Shown: positions 7,541 through 14,287 of the stretch, piece by piece
Numbering within the stretch: position 1 is the first letter of the stretch
Layout: each line of letters opens with the position of its first letter
NCBI GenBank assembly: GCA_002495845.1
Contig: DAHF01000090.1
Span: forward strand, 2,950-19,099
Direction: 5' to 3'
DNA length: 16,150 nt
Source of the DNA: Sulfolobus sp. UBA167
GTDB taxonomy: Archaea > Thermoproteota > Thermoprotei_A > Sulfolobales > Sulfolobaceae
The notes under the pieces: model-generated
Seen by the model: only the letters and a program-made list of their open reading frames with translations
What the model was told of the DNA's origin: nothing
Database searches by the model: none
Translations under genes and position numbers: made by a program

Positions 7541-7828
7541 TCATCTCTTTTTTGTATTTTCATAGAATAGAGAATGTGATCTTTTATATAAAATAGATAA
7601 TATTTTTGCAAAAAATGCTTGATATTCTCTTATCATAATTAGCTCAACAAAAAATACAGTAAAGAAATATACTACGTTTAAGGGAAAATAAGTAAGCAGA
7701 ATTGAAACTTCTTCGCCATAGACCTGACGAGTTACACTAATGCCTATATTGTAATCGAAAAGTGAAAAAAGGAGAGAGACCATAACGAATATAATCCTTC
7801 CCATACTTAAAGACAAGGAAATCTGCAT
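7541..7828 (-). CDS. possible small hydrophobic membrane protein
   Basis: A 95-residue frame with one hydrophobic span at about 10-26, a second at about 46-66, and a basic C-terminal end (YKRSHSLFYENTKKR, 81-95). I recognise no family. An internal ATG (Met9) could also be the start. No convincing TATA box lies 25 bases upstream of the first ATG, and AT-rich DNA readily yields hydrophobic frames by chance, so I hold this gene only moderately likely. T-rich plus-strand sequence flanks it on the left. Confidence 0.45.
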   Translation of the reverse strand: MQISLSLSMGRIIFVMVSLLFSLFDYNIGISVTRQVYGEEVSILLTYFPLNVVYFFTVFFVELIMIREYQAFFAKILSILYKRSHSLFYENTKKR

Positions 7829-7964
7829 TTATCCTTAATTTTCTCGACTCAGTTACATTCTGGATCCGAAACTTTCATAAAAGAGTTCAGTTTTACATAC
7901 CACAGCACGCGAACGTAGAGATATTTAACGAAGAACGAGTTAAAGGTAGTGAAAACGACTTATT

Positions 7965-7992
7965 CTAAGAGAAAAGGCTAAAAAGAAAACTT
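7965..7992 (-). terminator. probable T-rich terminator after leuD
   Basis: Directly after the leuD stop the minus strand reads TTTTCTTTTTAGCCTTTTC, pyrimidine runs of the type at which archaeal RNA polymerase stops. No stable hairpin is present, as is usual for archaea. Confidence 0.4.
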
Positions 7993-7997
7993 TCAGT

Positions 7998-8495
7998 TCA
8001 ATTCGTAGATTTCAGTGAAACTCTCTTAAGATAATCTATTAGGCTCCCCGTATTCAATATCTCTAATGCCATCCCCGTTATGCCTTTACCCTTCAGTACC
8101 TTTCCATTAACCTTGACTTCGCCCGTTTCGACGTTAACTGCAACCACATCTCCTTCATTTATTTCTTTAGTCACGTCTGGTACAGCAATTACAGGAAGTC
8201 CGTTATTGATAGCGTTCCTATAGAATATCCTGGCAAATGACTCAGCTACTATAGCCTTAACTCCTGCGGCCTTGAGTGCCACTGCGGCCTGTTCCCTGGA
8301 AGACCCCATTCCGAACACCTTACCGGCAACCAGTATCACTCCCTTTGAAGCTTTCTTGTGGAACTCTGGGTCCAACGGTTCCATCGCATGTTCTGCCAAA
8401 TATTTAGGGTCTGTGTACTTTAGATACCTAGCAGGTATTATGATATCGGTATCTATTTTGTCGCCAAATTTCATCGCTTGTCCTTCCACTATCAC
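7998..8495 (-). CDS. leuD: 3-isopropylmalate dehydratase small subunit (possibly also homoaconitase)
   Basis: Swivelling small subunit of the two-part aconitase-family isomerase of leucine biosynthesis (2- to 3-isopropylmalate). The opening MKFGDKIDTDIIIPARYLKY (8-27) and the active-site signature GKVFGMGSSREQA (about 58-70) are diagnostic; the 165-residue length is normal for archaeal LeuD. The substrate-specificity loop reads YLKY (24-27), with a basic Lys26. From memory, methanogen isopropylmalate isomerase has a hydrophobic residue there (YLVY) and homoaconitase has Arg (YLRT). The enzyme may therefore also accept homoaconitate for lysine synthesis; this is inference. Its ATG overlaps the leuC stop by 4 bases, so the two subunits are coupled. 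Confidence 0.92.
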   Translation of the reverse strand: MIVEGQAMKFGDKIDTDIIIPARYLKYTDPKYLAEHAMEPLDPEFHKKASKGVILVAGKVFGMGSSREQAAVALKAAGVKAIVAESFARIFYRNAINNGLPVIAVPDVTKEINEGDVVAVNVETGEVKVNGKVLKGKGITGMALEILNTGSLIDYLKRVSLKSTN

Positions 8496-9745
8496 ATCAC
8501 ATCACCAGGGGAGGATATCTTTCCTTCTAAGGCTGTGGCTGCAGCTACAGCAGGGCCTGAGAGGTAGGTCTTTGACTCGTTGCTACCCATCCTTCCGCGG
8601 AAGTTCCTTGAGCTAGTCGAGACTATCACTTCTCCAGGTCCTGCAACCCCGAAGTGACCACCCAAACAAGGTCCACAAGTTCCGTAAGTCACTATGCATC
8701 CAGCTTCAAAAAGTGTGTTTATATATCCTCTCTCCAATGCCTCCTTAAACATTTCATATGAAGCTGGTATCGCTATGCATCTGCTCTTAACCTTCTTCCC
8801 TTTCATTATCTTTGCAGCAACTTCGAAATCGCTTATCCTTCCGTTAGTACACGAGCCTATGTAAACTTGATCTACTGGAATCCCTTGGACTTCGCTTACA
8901 GTCTTTACGTTATCTACGCTATAAGGTGCTGCAACTAAAGGTTCCATCTTATCAAGCTCTATAGTGTAACTATCCTCATACTTAGCATCATTGTCTGGAG
9001 TCACCAACTTAGGTTCATAACCCCTCATCTGTTTTACATATCTCACAGTCTCGGAGTCCGGAATGAACATGAGAGCATCAGCGTTCATCTCTATACCCAT
9101 GTTAGACGTTGTAGCCCTGTAGTCCATTGGGAAGGAAGAGGGATCCTTAACCTCTACCTCTATTGACTTTCCATTAAAATACTCAGCCTTGAAGTTTCCA
9201 AGTAGATCCAGAGCGACGTCTTTACCACTTATCCATTTAGCGGGCTTTCCCTCTAGCGTTACCTTAAATGATGAAGGAACTACAAGCCACGTTTTTCCCG
9301 TGATCGCTGCTGCGGCTATGTCGCTAGCTCCCATACCCTGAGCGAAAGCTCCTAAAGCGCCTGACGTGGTAGTGTGGCTATCCGCGGCAACTATAACTTG
9401 TCCAGGCTGGGCGTATTTCTCGACCAAGAGCTCGTGGAGTATGCCTACATTTATATCGTGAAAGTTAGGTATCTTCACGTCCCTAACGAACTTCCTTATA
9501 TTTCCTTGTATCTCCGCGCTCCTTATGTCTGGAGGTGGAGCTAAGTGATCGAATGCTACTACTATCTTACCTTGGTCAAAGACCTTTACCATCCCTGCTT
9601 TTTCCATCACTTCTATGACATGATATCCCGTTAGATCATGGAAGGCAACGATGTCAGTGGAAGCCTCTATCACGTCGCCCTGAGTCACGGGCTTTCCGGA
9701 AGCTCGAGACAGTATCTTTTCAGTTAAAGTCTGACCTGACATCAC
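8492..9745 (-). CDS. leuC: 3-isopropylmalate dehydratase large subunit (4Fe-4S)
   Basis: Catalytic large subunit of the aconitase family; with the small subunit encoded just downstream it isomerises isopropylmalate in leucine synthesis. Iron-sulfur ligands are Cys299 (GSCTNGR), Cys357 and Cys360 (TYGTCGPCLGG). The substrate-binding DSHT is at 122-125 and SSRNFRGRMG at 378-387. At 417 residues it matches the compact archaeal type. The open frame begins with GTG at 9745, but the adjacent ATG at 9742 is the likelier start. A minus-strand TATA box (ATTTATAT, complement of about 9765-9773) lies about 25-30 bases upstream, suggesting a leaderless mRNA. It is divergently arranged with bluB. Confidence 0.94.
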   Translation of the reverse strand: MMSGQTLTEKILSRASGKPVTQGDVIEASTDIVAFHDLTGYHVIEVMEKAGMVKVFDQGKIVVAFDHLAPPPDIRSAEIQGNIRKFVRDVKIPNFHDINVGILHELLVEKYAQPGQVIVAADSHTTTSGALGAFAQGMGASDIAAAAITGKTWLVVPSSFKVTLEGKPAKWISGKDVALDLLGNFKAEYFNGKSIEVEVKDPSSFPMDYRATTSNMGIEMNADALMFIPDSETVRYVKQMRGYEPKLVTPDNDAKYEDSYTIELDKMEPLVAAPYSVDNVKTVSEVQGIPVDQVYIGSCTNGRISDFEVAAKIMKGKKVKSRCIAIPASYEMFKEALERGYINTLFEAGCIVTYGTCGPCLGGHFGVAGPGEVIVSTSSRNFRGRMGSNESKTYLSGPAVAAATALEGKISSPGDVM

Positions 9746-9843
9746 CTATAGTTTCTTTGAAGGAAATATAAATGTTCCTTACGTAAGAAAAACTTGCGAT
9801 ATGATTCATAGTTCGATTTTTTAAGCTTGGATAAGCTATCCTT
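9746..9843. promoter_or_regulatory. divergent promoter region of leuCD and bluB
   Basis: The leuC promoter is a minus-strand ATTTATAT TATA box at about 9765-9773, embedded in an imperfect palindrome (GGAAATATAAATGTTCC, 9762-9778). For bluB, ATTTTTTAAG at 9816-9825 is 19-28 bases before the ATG. Just before bluB, two overlapping inverted repeats occur: AGCTT/AAGCT (9824-9828, 9833-9837) and GGAT/ATCC (9829-9832, 9838-9841). The TATA assignments are good; operator roles are speculation. Confidence 0.55.
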
Positions 9844-10509
9844 ATGATGGAACTATACGAGGCTATCAAGAGAAGAAGGGACGTGAGGTCCTTTTACAAG
9901 AACGGAACAATAAGCGACGAGGTTCTAGCCAGAATACTGATGGCGGGACACTTAGCTCCTTCTGTAGGTTTCTCCCAACCGTGGAACTTCATCGTTATTC
10001 GCGACGAGGAGAAGAGAAGGAAGATAAAAGAACTCGCTCTTGAAGAGAGGAAAAGGTTCAGGGAAGAGCTTCCCGAAGACAGGAAGAAGACGTTCGACAA
10101 CGTGAAAATAGAGGCAGTCTTGGATACACCGATCAACATAGCAGTGACGTGCGACCCGACCAGGTTTGGTCCCCACGTCCTAGGGAGGAGGACGATACCA
10201 GAAACATGTCAATATAGCTCAGTCTTAGCGGTTGAGAATATGTGGCTCGCCGCGACAAGCGAAGGAATAGGGGTGGGATGGCTGTCCTTCTTCAGAAAGG
10301 AGGACGTTAAGAGAATCTTAGAGATCCCAGATCACGTAGAACTGGTGGCATATCTCACCTTAGGCCCTGCAGACATACCAGATAGGCCTGAACTTGAAAT
10401 CTTTGGGTGGGGAAAAAGGATGAAACTCTCAGAAGTGGTCAACGAAGACTCCTGGGGAAAACCTCCAAGGAAAGAGCTAGCAGATAAATTAGATAACGCA
10501 AAAATATAA
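9844..10509 (+). CDS. bluB: 5,6-dimethylbenzimidazole synthase (BluB-type nitroreductase)
   Basis: Flavin destructase that cleaves reduced FMN with oxygen to give 5,6-dimethylbenzimidazole, the lower ligand of vitamin B12. It is a nitroreductase-fold protein with the BluB hallmarks in order: RRRDVRSF (10-17), APSVGFSQPWNF (38-49), INIAVTCDPTR (97-107), VLGRRTIPETCQYS (112-125) and GIGVGWLSFF (141-150). Asp13 and Ser148 line up by eye with the Asp32 and Ser167 important in the Sinorhizobium meliloti enzyme (from memory). At 221 residues it is of normal length. The ATG at 9844 is followed at once by a second ATG (9847). A TATA-like box lies 19-28 bases upstream. A general nitroreductase is the alternative, but the VTCD and LGR motifs favour BluB. 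The next gene starts in the stop codon (TAATG). Confidence 0.82.
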   Translation: MMELYEAIKRRRDVRSFYKNGTISDEVLARILMAGHLAPSVGFSQPWNFIVIRDEEKRRKIKELALEERKRFREELPEDRKKTFDNVKIEAVLDTPINIAVTCDPTRFGPHVLGRRTIPETCQYSSVLAVENMWLAATSEGIGVGWLSFFRKEDVKRILEIPDHVELVAYLTLGPADIPDRPELEIFGWGKRMKLSEVVNEDSWGKPPRKELADKLDNAKI

Positions 10510-10823
10510 TGAATCAGTTAAAAACTAAGATAGATGTCAGACAGAGGAAAAAGTTAATGAATGTTGATGAGAAATCGTCTATAGTTATGATAATATGTTT
10601 TAATGAACGAAAATACTCCTTGTCAGAGGAGGGATATTCCACAACTGATGAAGGAGAATGCAATGTTTTAGTGGTTCCTGCGGAAAAAGCTAGGGAGTTA
10701 CTGAAGAACGGAGCGCTAGAGGGTGATAAGAAGATTGAAATATGTGATCAAGATGAAGAAATCTGTATGGAAGATATAAGGAAGAATCTATTTAGAATAA
10801 CTAAATCATGTAAGTTTTCTTAG
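10509..10823 (+). CDS. small cysteine-containing protein of unknown function
   Basis: The 104-residue product is not recognised. It has a basic N-terminal segment (to about residue 16) followed by an acidic, beta/alpha-looking part that includes VLVVPAEKARELLKNGA and five cysteines spread over the C-terminal three quarters (in ICFNE, GECNV, IEICDQ, EEICME and KSCKFS). The ATG overlaps the bluB stop by one base (TAATG), which suggests co-expression with bluB. Internal in-frame ATGs at 10557 and at Met27 are alternative starts and would remove the basic tail. A role near B12 or flavin metabolism is suggested only by position. Confidence 0.6.
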   Translation: MNQLKTKIDVRQRKKLMNVDEKSSIVMIICFNERKYSLSEEGYSTTDEGECNVLVVPAEKARELLKNGALEGDKKIEICDQDEEICMEDIRKNLFRITKSCKFS

Positions 10824-10838
10824 TTTCGGTCGAGGCTC

Positions 10839-10844
10839 GGAGGT
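10839..10844 (+). promoter_or_regulatory. strong ribosome-binding site GGAGGT upstream of an ATT codon
   Basis: GGAGGT is complementary to the 3' end of archaeal 16S rRNA. It is 20 bases from the nearest ATG (10865) but 5 bases from an in-frame ATT (10850). It therefore points to a non-canonical start, or is accidental. Confidence 0.4.
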
Positions 10845-10864
10845 ACTTCATTGCTCTTGAAGAT

Positions 10865-11053
10865 ATGGAAACCGATCTAAAGCTAGTTAGAGCGGTATTA
10901 GACGTAGTCAAGGAGAATCTTCCTGAGGATTGTAACGAAATCATAGAGGAGGTAAGCAAGAGAATTGTCAAGGACTTGAAGGACAAAGGTGCAGAAAGGG
11001 CAATGATGGAATGGTATGGAGTTACAGAAGAGGACTTGAAGATGCTTAGGTAG
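10865..11053 (+). CDS. small acidic helical protein, unknown function, start uncertain
   Basis: A charged, mostly helical 62-residue protein with no recognised family. From the ATG at 10865 there is no promoter or ribosome-binding site at a usable distance. However, GGAGGT at 10839-10844, a strong match to the archaeal anti-Shine-Dalgarno, sits 5 bases before an in-frame ATT at 10850. The frame is open back to a stop at 10811-10813, with no ATG, GTG or TTG, and the added residues (ARRYFIALED) look coding. The protein may therefore start at the rare codon ATT, giving 67 residues. It ends before T-rich terminator-like sequence. It lies 41 bases after the previous small gene and may be the last gene of the bluB unit. 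Confidence 0.55.
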   Translation: METDLKLVRAVLDVVKENLPEDCNEIIEEVSKRIVKDLKDKGAERAMMEWYGVTEEDLKMLR

Positions 11054-11059
11054 ACAAAT

Positions 11060-11090
11060 TTTGTTTTTGTATAAAATTCTTCCTTTTTTT
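11060..11090 (+). terminator. T-rich transcription terminator
   Basis: Just after the stop at 11053 the plus strand has TTTTGTTTTTG and then TTCCTTTTTTT, the oligo-T pattern typical of archaeal terminators. It would end the bluB unit before the convergent nucleotidyltransferase gene. Confidence 0.5.
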
Positions 11091-11250
11091 AAATCAAATT
11101 ATTTAGGATTATTGTATGTTTATGTGTATATAATAACATGCCTTATGCAGATGAGTCGTCAATATAATATCATCAAATAGACCTCTCCATTGAATGGAAT
11201 AAAACTGAAATTAAGTTAATTAACAACTCAAAATCTTAAAAGGAAGGTAA

Positions 11251-11937
11251 TTATGACGAAATTATCTGAGGCAATTCGTTAGAGGCTTCCTCTATATCCT
11301 TTAACGTATCTATTGACCTCCAATAGACGTCCTTAAATTTAGCACCTTTCAGTTGACCAGCCTCAGCTAACTTCGGAAAAGTTACCTTCTCTATATCACC
11401 TTTGTCAGGAAGCAACTCGAATATCTTCGGAGACATCATGTAAACTCCTGCATTTATCATGTAGCCCTCCAAAACTGGCTTTTCCCTGAAGCTAGTTATC
11501 AACCCGTCTTTAGTTTCCACTATTCCATATGGACTCTTCAATGGTACCAGAGCGATCGTTGCAACGCTTTCCTTTACGTCCATTTTCGAGAAATCTAAGT
11601 TAGTCACTACATCGCCGTTCATGACGAGAAACTCATGCTGTTCCCCCAGGATCTCCTTTACCTTCTTTAGTGCACCACCCGTTCCGAGGGGTTCTTCCTC
11701 TATAGAGAAATAAGCTGATATCTTCAACCTTTTCTCGTTTTTGCTTACCCACTCAGCTAACACGTCCCACTTGTAGCCCGTAAGGAAAATGAATGAAGAA
11801 ATACCATACTTCTTAAAATGAAGTATTTGCCACTCAATTATCGGCTTACCCGCAACGTCTATCAGGGGCTTGGGCTTGTCATCCGTGAGAGGCCTGAGCC
11901 TCTTACCAAAGCCTCCTGCTAAAATTACAGCGTGCAT
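11251..11937 (-). CDS. sugar-1-phosphate nucleotidyltransferase (NDP-sugar pyrophosphorylase)
   Basis: Makes an NDP-sugar from a nucleoside triphosphate and a sugar-1-phosphate, supplying glycosylation. Motifs in order: AGGFGKRLRPLT (7-18), PKPLIDVAGKPI (22-33), GTGGAL (85-90), MNGDVV with the metal Asp109, the FREKP lysine site (150-154), NAGVYMM (162-168) and WRSIDT (206-211). At 228 residues it is the catalytic Rossmann domain alone, without the left-handed beta-helix acyltransferase domain found in longer archaeal GlmU-like enzymes. This resembles short mannose-1-phosphate guanylyltransferases or MurU-type uridylyltransferases; the exact base and sugar cannot be told from sequence. On the minus strand TTTTTAAAC lies about 24-33 bases before the ATG, so it is probably leaderless. 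It may feed sugar nucleotides to glycosyltransferases such as Agl24, but it is not in their operon. Confidence 0.88.
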   Translation of the reverse strand: MHAVILAGGFGKRLRPLTDDKPKPLIDVAGKPIIEWQILHFKKYGISSFIFLTGYKWDVLAEWVSKNEKRLKISAYFSIEEEPLGTGGALKKVKEILGEQHEFLVMNGDVVTNLDFSKMDVKESVATIALVPLKSPYGIVETKDGLITSFREKPVLEGYMINAGVYMMSPKIFELLPDKGDIEKVTFPKLAEAGQLKGAKFKDVYWRSIDTLKDIEEASNELPQIISS

Positions 11938-12087
11938 GTTTTTAAATATATTGTTCAGTTTAAAAATTTTTTGGAGATAGCTTTATTTCGATAAAAAGAG
12001 CTTACAATATTTTTCATTTGTATAAAAATAATGTAAGATCATGATCCGTTGTCTCCTTTTATACCACATGAATTATAATCAAAATAT
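11938..12087. promoter_or_regulatory. divergent promoter spacer
   Basis: A 150-base AT-rich spacer. The minus-strand TATA-like TTTTTAAAC (complement of about 11960-11970) serves the nucleotidyltransferase. CTTTTATACC at about 12056-12065 is 24-32 bases before the ATG at 12088 and should serve the plus-strand gene. Both would yield leaderless transcripts. I see no gene in it. Confidence 0.55.
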
Positions 12088-12816
12088 ATGACGATTGAAA
12101 CAGACCTGAAATGCAGTTCAATTCACCACACGTTGCATAAAGTCGCAGACCCTTTCCTGGTATCAAGCGTCTTAGGTCACGTCCAGCTACTCATGGAAAA
12201 GGAGAACGGTGAGTTCAAATCGTTCGATAAAGTTTCGTCGTCTTCTGACGTTTTCAGAGTCCTGTTTGAATTCGGCAACCCTTTTTCAAGGCTATTGACC
12301 TCTTCGGGAGAAATGCAAAGAAAGGTAACACGTAGTTCGATCTCATATGAGATGGGCCCAGACGACAACGCTTTTTCTATAAATATAAATTTCATTGCAG
12401 AGAAAGGAAAGCTAAGAATTATTAATACCGTAAAATACTTCTCACCTCAAGCAGTGAACTACGTAGGTATGAAGGAAGATGATCTTGAGAACCACTTGAT
12501 GAATGGACATTTAATTCCTTACTTCAGGTTCTTCGGCGGGGAAGGAGACGAATATGTCCAACTGAGAGTATCTGAGGGAAACTTGTGCGACTTGATTGCA
12601 TCTATTGGAGAACTGAGGAAGACTGACGATATGTACAAGGTAGTTATTATATCACCCGAGATCAGCGCAGTCCTATACGTTCAAAAGGATAATATAAAAG
12701 CTGAGGGAAAAATAGGAGAATCATCAATCTCCTCTGTTAAGCAACTGTTCGAGGAAATCATGGCTAAATGTTGTAGCGGGACAATCAAGACTTTCATGAA
12801 GTTAGATTTCAGCTAA
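12088..12816 (+). CDS. soluble protein of unknown function, possibly SRPBCC/START-like
   Basis: The 242-residue product has no signal peptide or transmembrane span. Its first 130 residues alternate short helices and strands (KVADPFLVSSVLGHVQLL near 18-35, then beta-rich VFRVLFEFGNPF and FSININFIAEKGKLRIINTVKYF). This resembles the helix-grip arrangement of SRPBCC-like proteins such as the Sulfolobales DUF3211 group, but I have no decisive motif. A second beta-rich part follows (VQLRVSEGNLC, YKVVIISPEISAVLYVQ). A CC pair lies near the C-terminus (AKCCSG). The start is well supported: ATG at 12088 with CTTTTATACC about 25-30 bases upstream and no leader. It stands alone, with AT-rich spacers on both sides. 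Confidence 0.7.
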   Translation: MTIETDLKCSSIHHTLHKVADPFLVSSVLGHVQLLMEKENGEFKSFDKVSSSSDVFRVLFEFGNPFSRLLTSSGEMQRKVTRSSISYEMGPDDNAFSININFIAEKGKLRIINTVKYFSPQAVNYVGMKEDDLENHLMNGHLIPYFRFFGGEGDEYVQLRVSEGNLCDLIASIGELRKTDDMYKVVIISPEISAVLYVQKDNIKAEGKIGESSISSVKQLFEEIMAKCCSGTIKTFMKLDFS

Positions 12817-13174
12817 TATAGAGTTAATATTATTATATTTCTCTCTAAAGGATTATTATAATTAAATGTATCTAAAATGTAATTAAAACTGTTTATATCA
12901 TCTTTTCTACAAATTAAAGTTTATGTGCTATAATAATCAGCTTGAAAGGATTTTCTCTAACAATAAACATATTTATTGGTATTTATTTGATTGAATCAAA
13001 TTAGATAGAGAAAAAGAATAAAACAGATATTTTGTCTACTATAGAAGGCATAAATAATGAAATCATAACACTCTATCTGTGCTATTTTTCATTAAAATTA
13101 ATTTTTCTTTTTAGAAAGAAAAAAGGCTTAATTATATAGGAAAAAATAAATAGAATAAAAAGGAAGTTTGATTT
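12817..13174. repeat. AT-rich 358-bp spacer with several inverted repeats, no gene
   Basis: No coding frame of note. Visible structures: a 15-base palindrome TTTGATTGAATCAAA (12986-13000); an inverted repeat ACAGATA/TATCTGT (13023-13029, 13074-13080); and a perfect 9-bp hairpin TTTTTCTTT-TTAG-AAAGAAAAA (13102-13123), which could end the upstream transcript. ATTATATAGG near 13131-13140 is a plausible TATA box for the gene at 13175. Roles are inferred. Confidence 0.45.
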
Positions 13175-13642
13175 ATGAGTGATATAGAATCCACTCTTAC
13201 GAAGCTGAGAAACGTATCGGTATGGATTTTCGGAACCTCCTCTTTCATAAGCCTAATAATGAGCATCCTCATATTCGAGGGAATCTCATTCAGTATTAAC
13301 GAATCATATAATACTGCTGGTAAAGTCAGTATACCCTACAGCGGTGCTCCCATTGTTATAGCATCATTCCTCATATTTTCTTCAATCTTCAGCGTAGCTA
13401 TGATAATCGCGACTGAGATATTGATAACTAGGCTGTTTAAGTACTCAGTTGCAACATCGTTCTTAAGTATAGCCGCAGTAGCATCTTATCTATTCCTTAA
13501 CTACTTTAGGGCTACCTCGAGCGCTTACGCCTTAGCTATCAAGCCAATGGTAGAAATTACGGCTCCTTTAGTTATAGCGTTGAACATTCTTTCAATATTT
13601 GTCATTTATTACATAAGAAAGCTGGAGAAGGGAATCTCTTGA
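13175..13642 (+). CDS. four-span integral membrane protein, unknown function
   Basis: The 155-residue protein has four predicted membrane spans at about 14-36, 58-85, 91-111 and 127-147, short loops, and a basic C-terminal end (YYIRKLEKG). I know no family for it. The first outer loop (about 37-57) is polar and contains SINESYNTAG with one sequon at Asn42. A TATA-like ATTATATAGG about 35-45 bases before the ATG suggests a short leader. Two small genes follow on the same strand after 37 and 2 bases, so this looks like the first gene of a three-gene unit. Confidence 0.7.
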   Translation: MSDIESTLTKLRNVSVWIFGTSSFISLIMSILIFEGISFSINESYNTAGKVSIPYSGAPIVIASFLIFSSIFSVAMIIATEILITRLFKYSVATSFLSIAAVASYLFLNYFRATSSAYALAIKPMVEITAPLVIALNILSIFVIYYIRKLEKGIS

Positions 13643-13679
13643 ATTGATGATAAACAAAAAATGAAGGGGGTTTAGGCTA

Positions 13680-13991
13680 ATGATAGTTAAAGTACAGATA
13701 GAGTGGCACAGGACTAAGGAAATAACTTTCCCTTACTCTCTATGGAGAGATGTAGTTTTGGTCATGAAGACTATTGATAAGGTAGTTGCAGTGGACTTGT
13801 GCAGGGAAGAGCTAGGTAGATACAGACCTCCTCTCAGGGCTAAGGTTTTCTCATTTTACTATGAGATAGGGAAAGTAAACGAAAGCGATGTCAGGTATCT
13901 TGAGTGCATAGCTAACCAATTGCAGGACAAGTTAAATCCATACATAAAGAAGCAATTTAACTGCAACCAAGAGGTGACGATACTATTATAG
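13680..13991 (+). CDS. small soluble protein of unknown function
   Basis: A 103-residue, probably cytoplasmic protein with mixed alpha/beta pattern. It contains a tryptophan pair near the N-terminus (IEWHRTKE, YSLWRD), an RYRPPLRAKVFSFYYEIG segment (about 47-64) and four cysteines, none in a recognisable metal motif. No family identified. A purine-rich GAAGGGGG tract about 7 bases before the ATG can act as ribosome-binding site, expected for an internal operon gene in Sulfolobales. The next gene starts 2 bases after its stop. Confidence 0.65.
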   Translation: MIVKVQIEWHRTKEITFPYSLWRDVVLVMKTIDKVVAVDLCREELGRYRPPLRAKVFSFYYEIGKVNESDVRYLECIANQLQDKLNPYIKKQFNCNQEVTILL

Positions 13992-13993
13992 AC

Positions 13994-14281
13994 TTGGGTA
14001 AGTTCACGGAGTGTTTGGGAAAGGTGGTTTACATCAAGGAGACTAGCCCCTTCGAGGTAGAGTTCGAAATAAAGGGAAAGATACTCTTGAAAGGAAAGAT
14101 TAAGATAACTCCTGGAATGTCTGAGACAATTGAAATATTGTTCAAGAGCCCTTACGGAAGAGGTACCGTAATGGAATGCAAGAATAATGTGATAGTTAAA
14201 TACGAAGGCGTTATGGGGAACGAAATGAAGAAGAAAATAGAGGAATGTGCAATCCTTTCCTTGGTCAAGAAAACTATCTGA
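13994..14281 (+). CDS. small beta-rich protein of unknown function, TTG start
   Basis: A 95-residue protein made of alternating hydrophobic and charged residues (KVVYIKETSPFEVEFEIKG, KILLKGKIKITPG), as in a small beta-barrel or beta-sandwich, ending in a short helix. No recognised family. The only credible start at the beginning of the frame is TTG at 13994, 2 bases after the previous stop. No clear Shine-Dalgarno site is present, so translation is probably coupled to the gene before. It converges with the membrane-protein gene on the other strand, with 6 bases between the stops. Confidence 0.62.
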   Translation: MGKFTECLGKVVYIKETSPFEVEFEIKGKILLKGKIKITPGMSETIEILFKSPYGRGTVMECKNNVIVKYEGVMGNEMKKKIEECAILSLVKKTI

Positions 14282-14287
14282 ACCAAA

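Noticed and set aside
8272..8616. Plus-strand open frame across the leuD/leuC junction
   Set aside because: Antisense to two conserved genes; no promoter, and its peptide mirrors their codons.
10801..10986. Minus-strand open frame opposite the small gene at 10865
   Set aside because: The plus frame has a Shine-Dalgarno site and charged helical composition typical of a protein; the minus frame is serine/threonine-rich as expected of a shadow.
13645..13650. TGATGA before the gene at 13680 as a C box
   Set aside because: No D box (CTGA) follows within a suitable distance.
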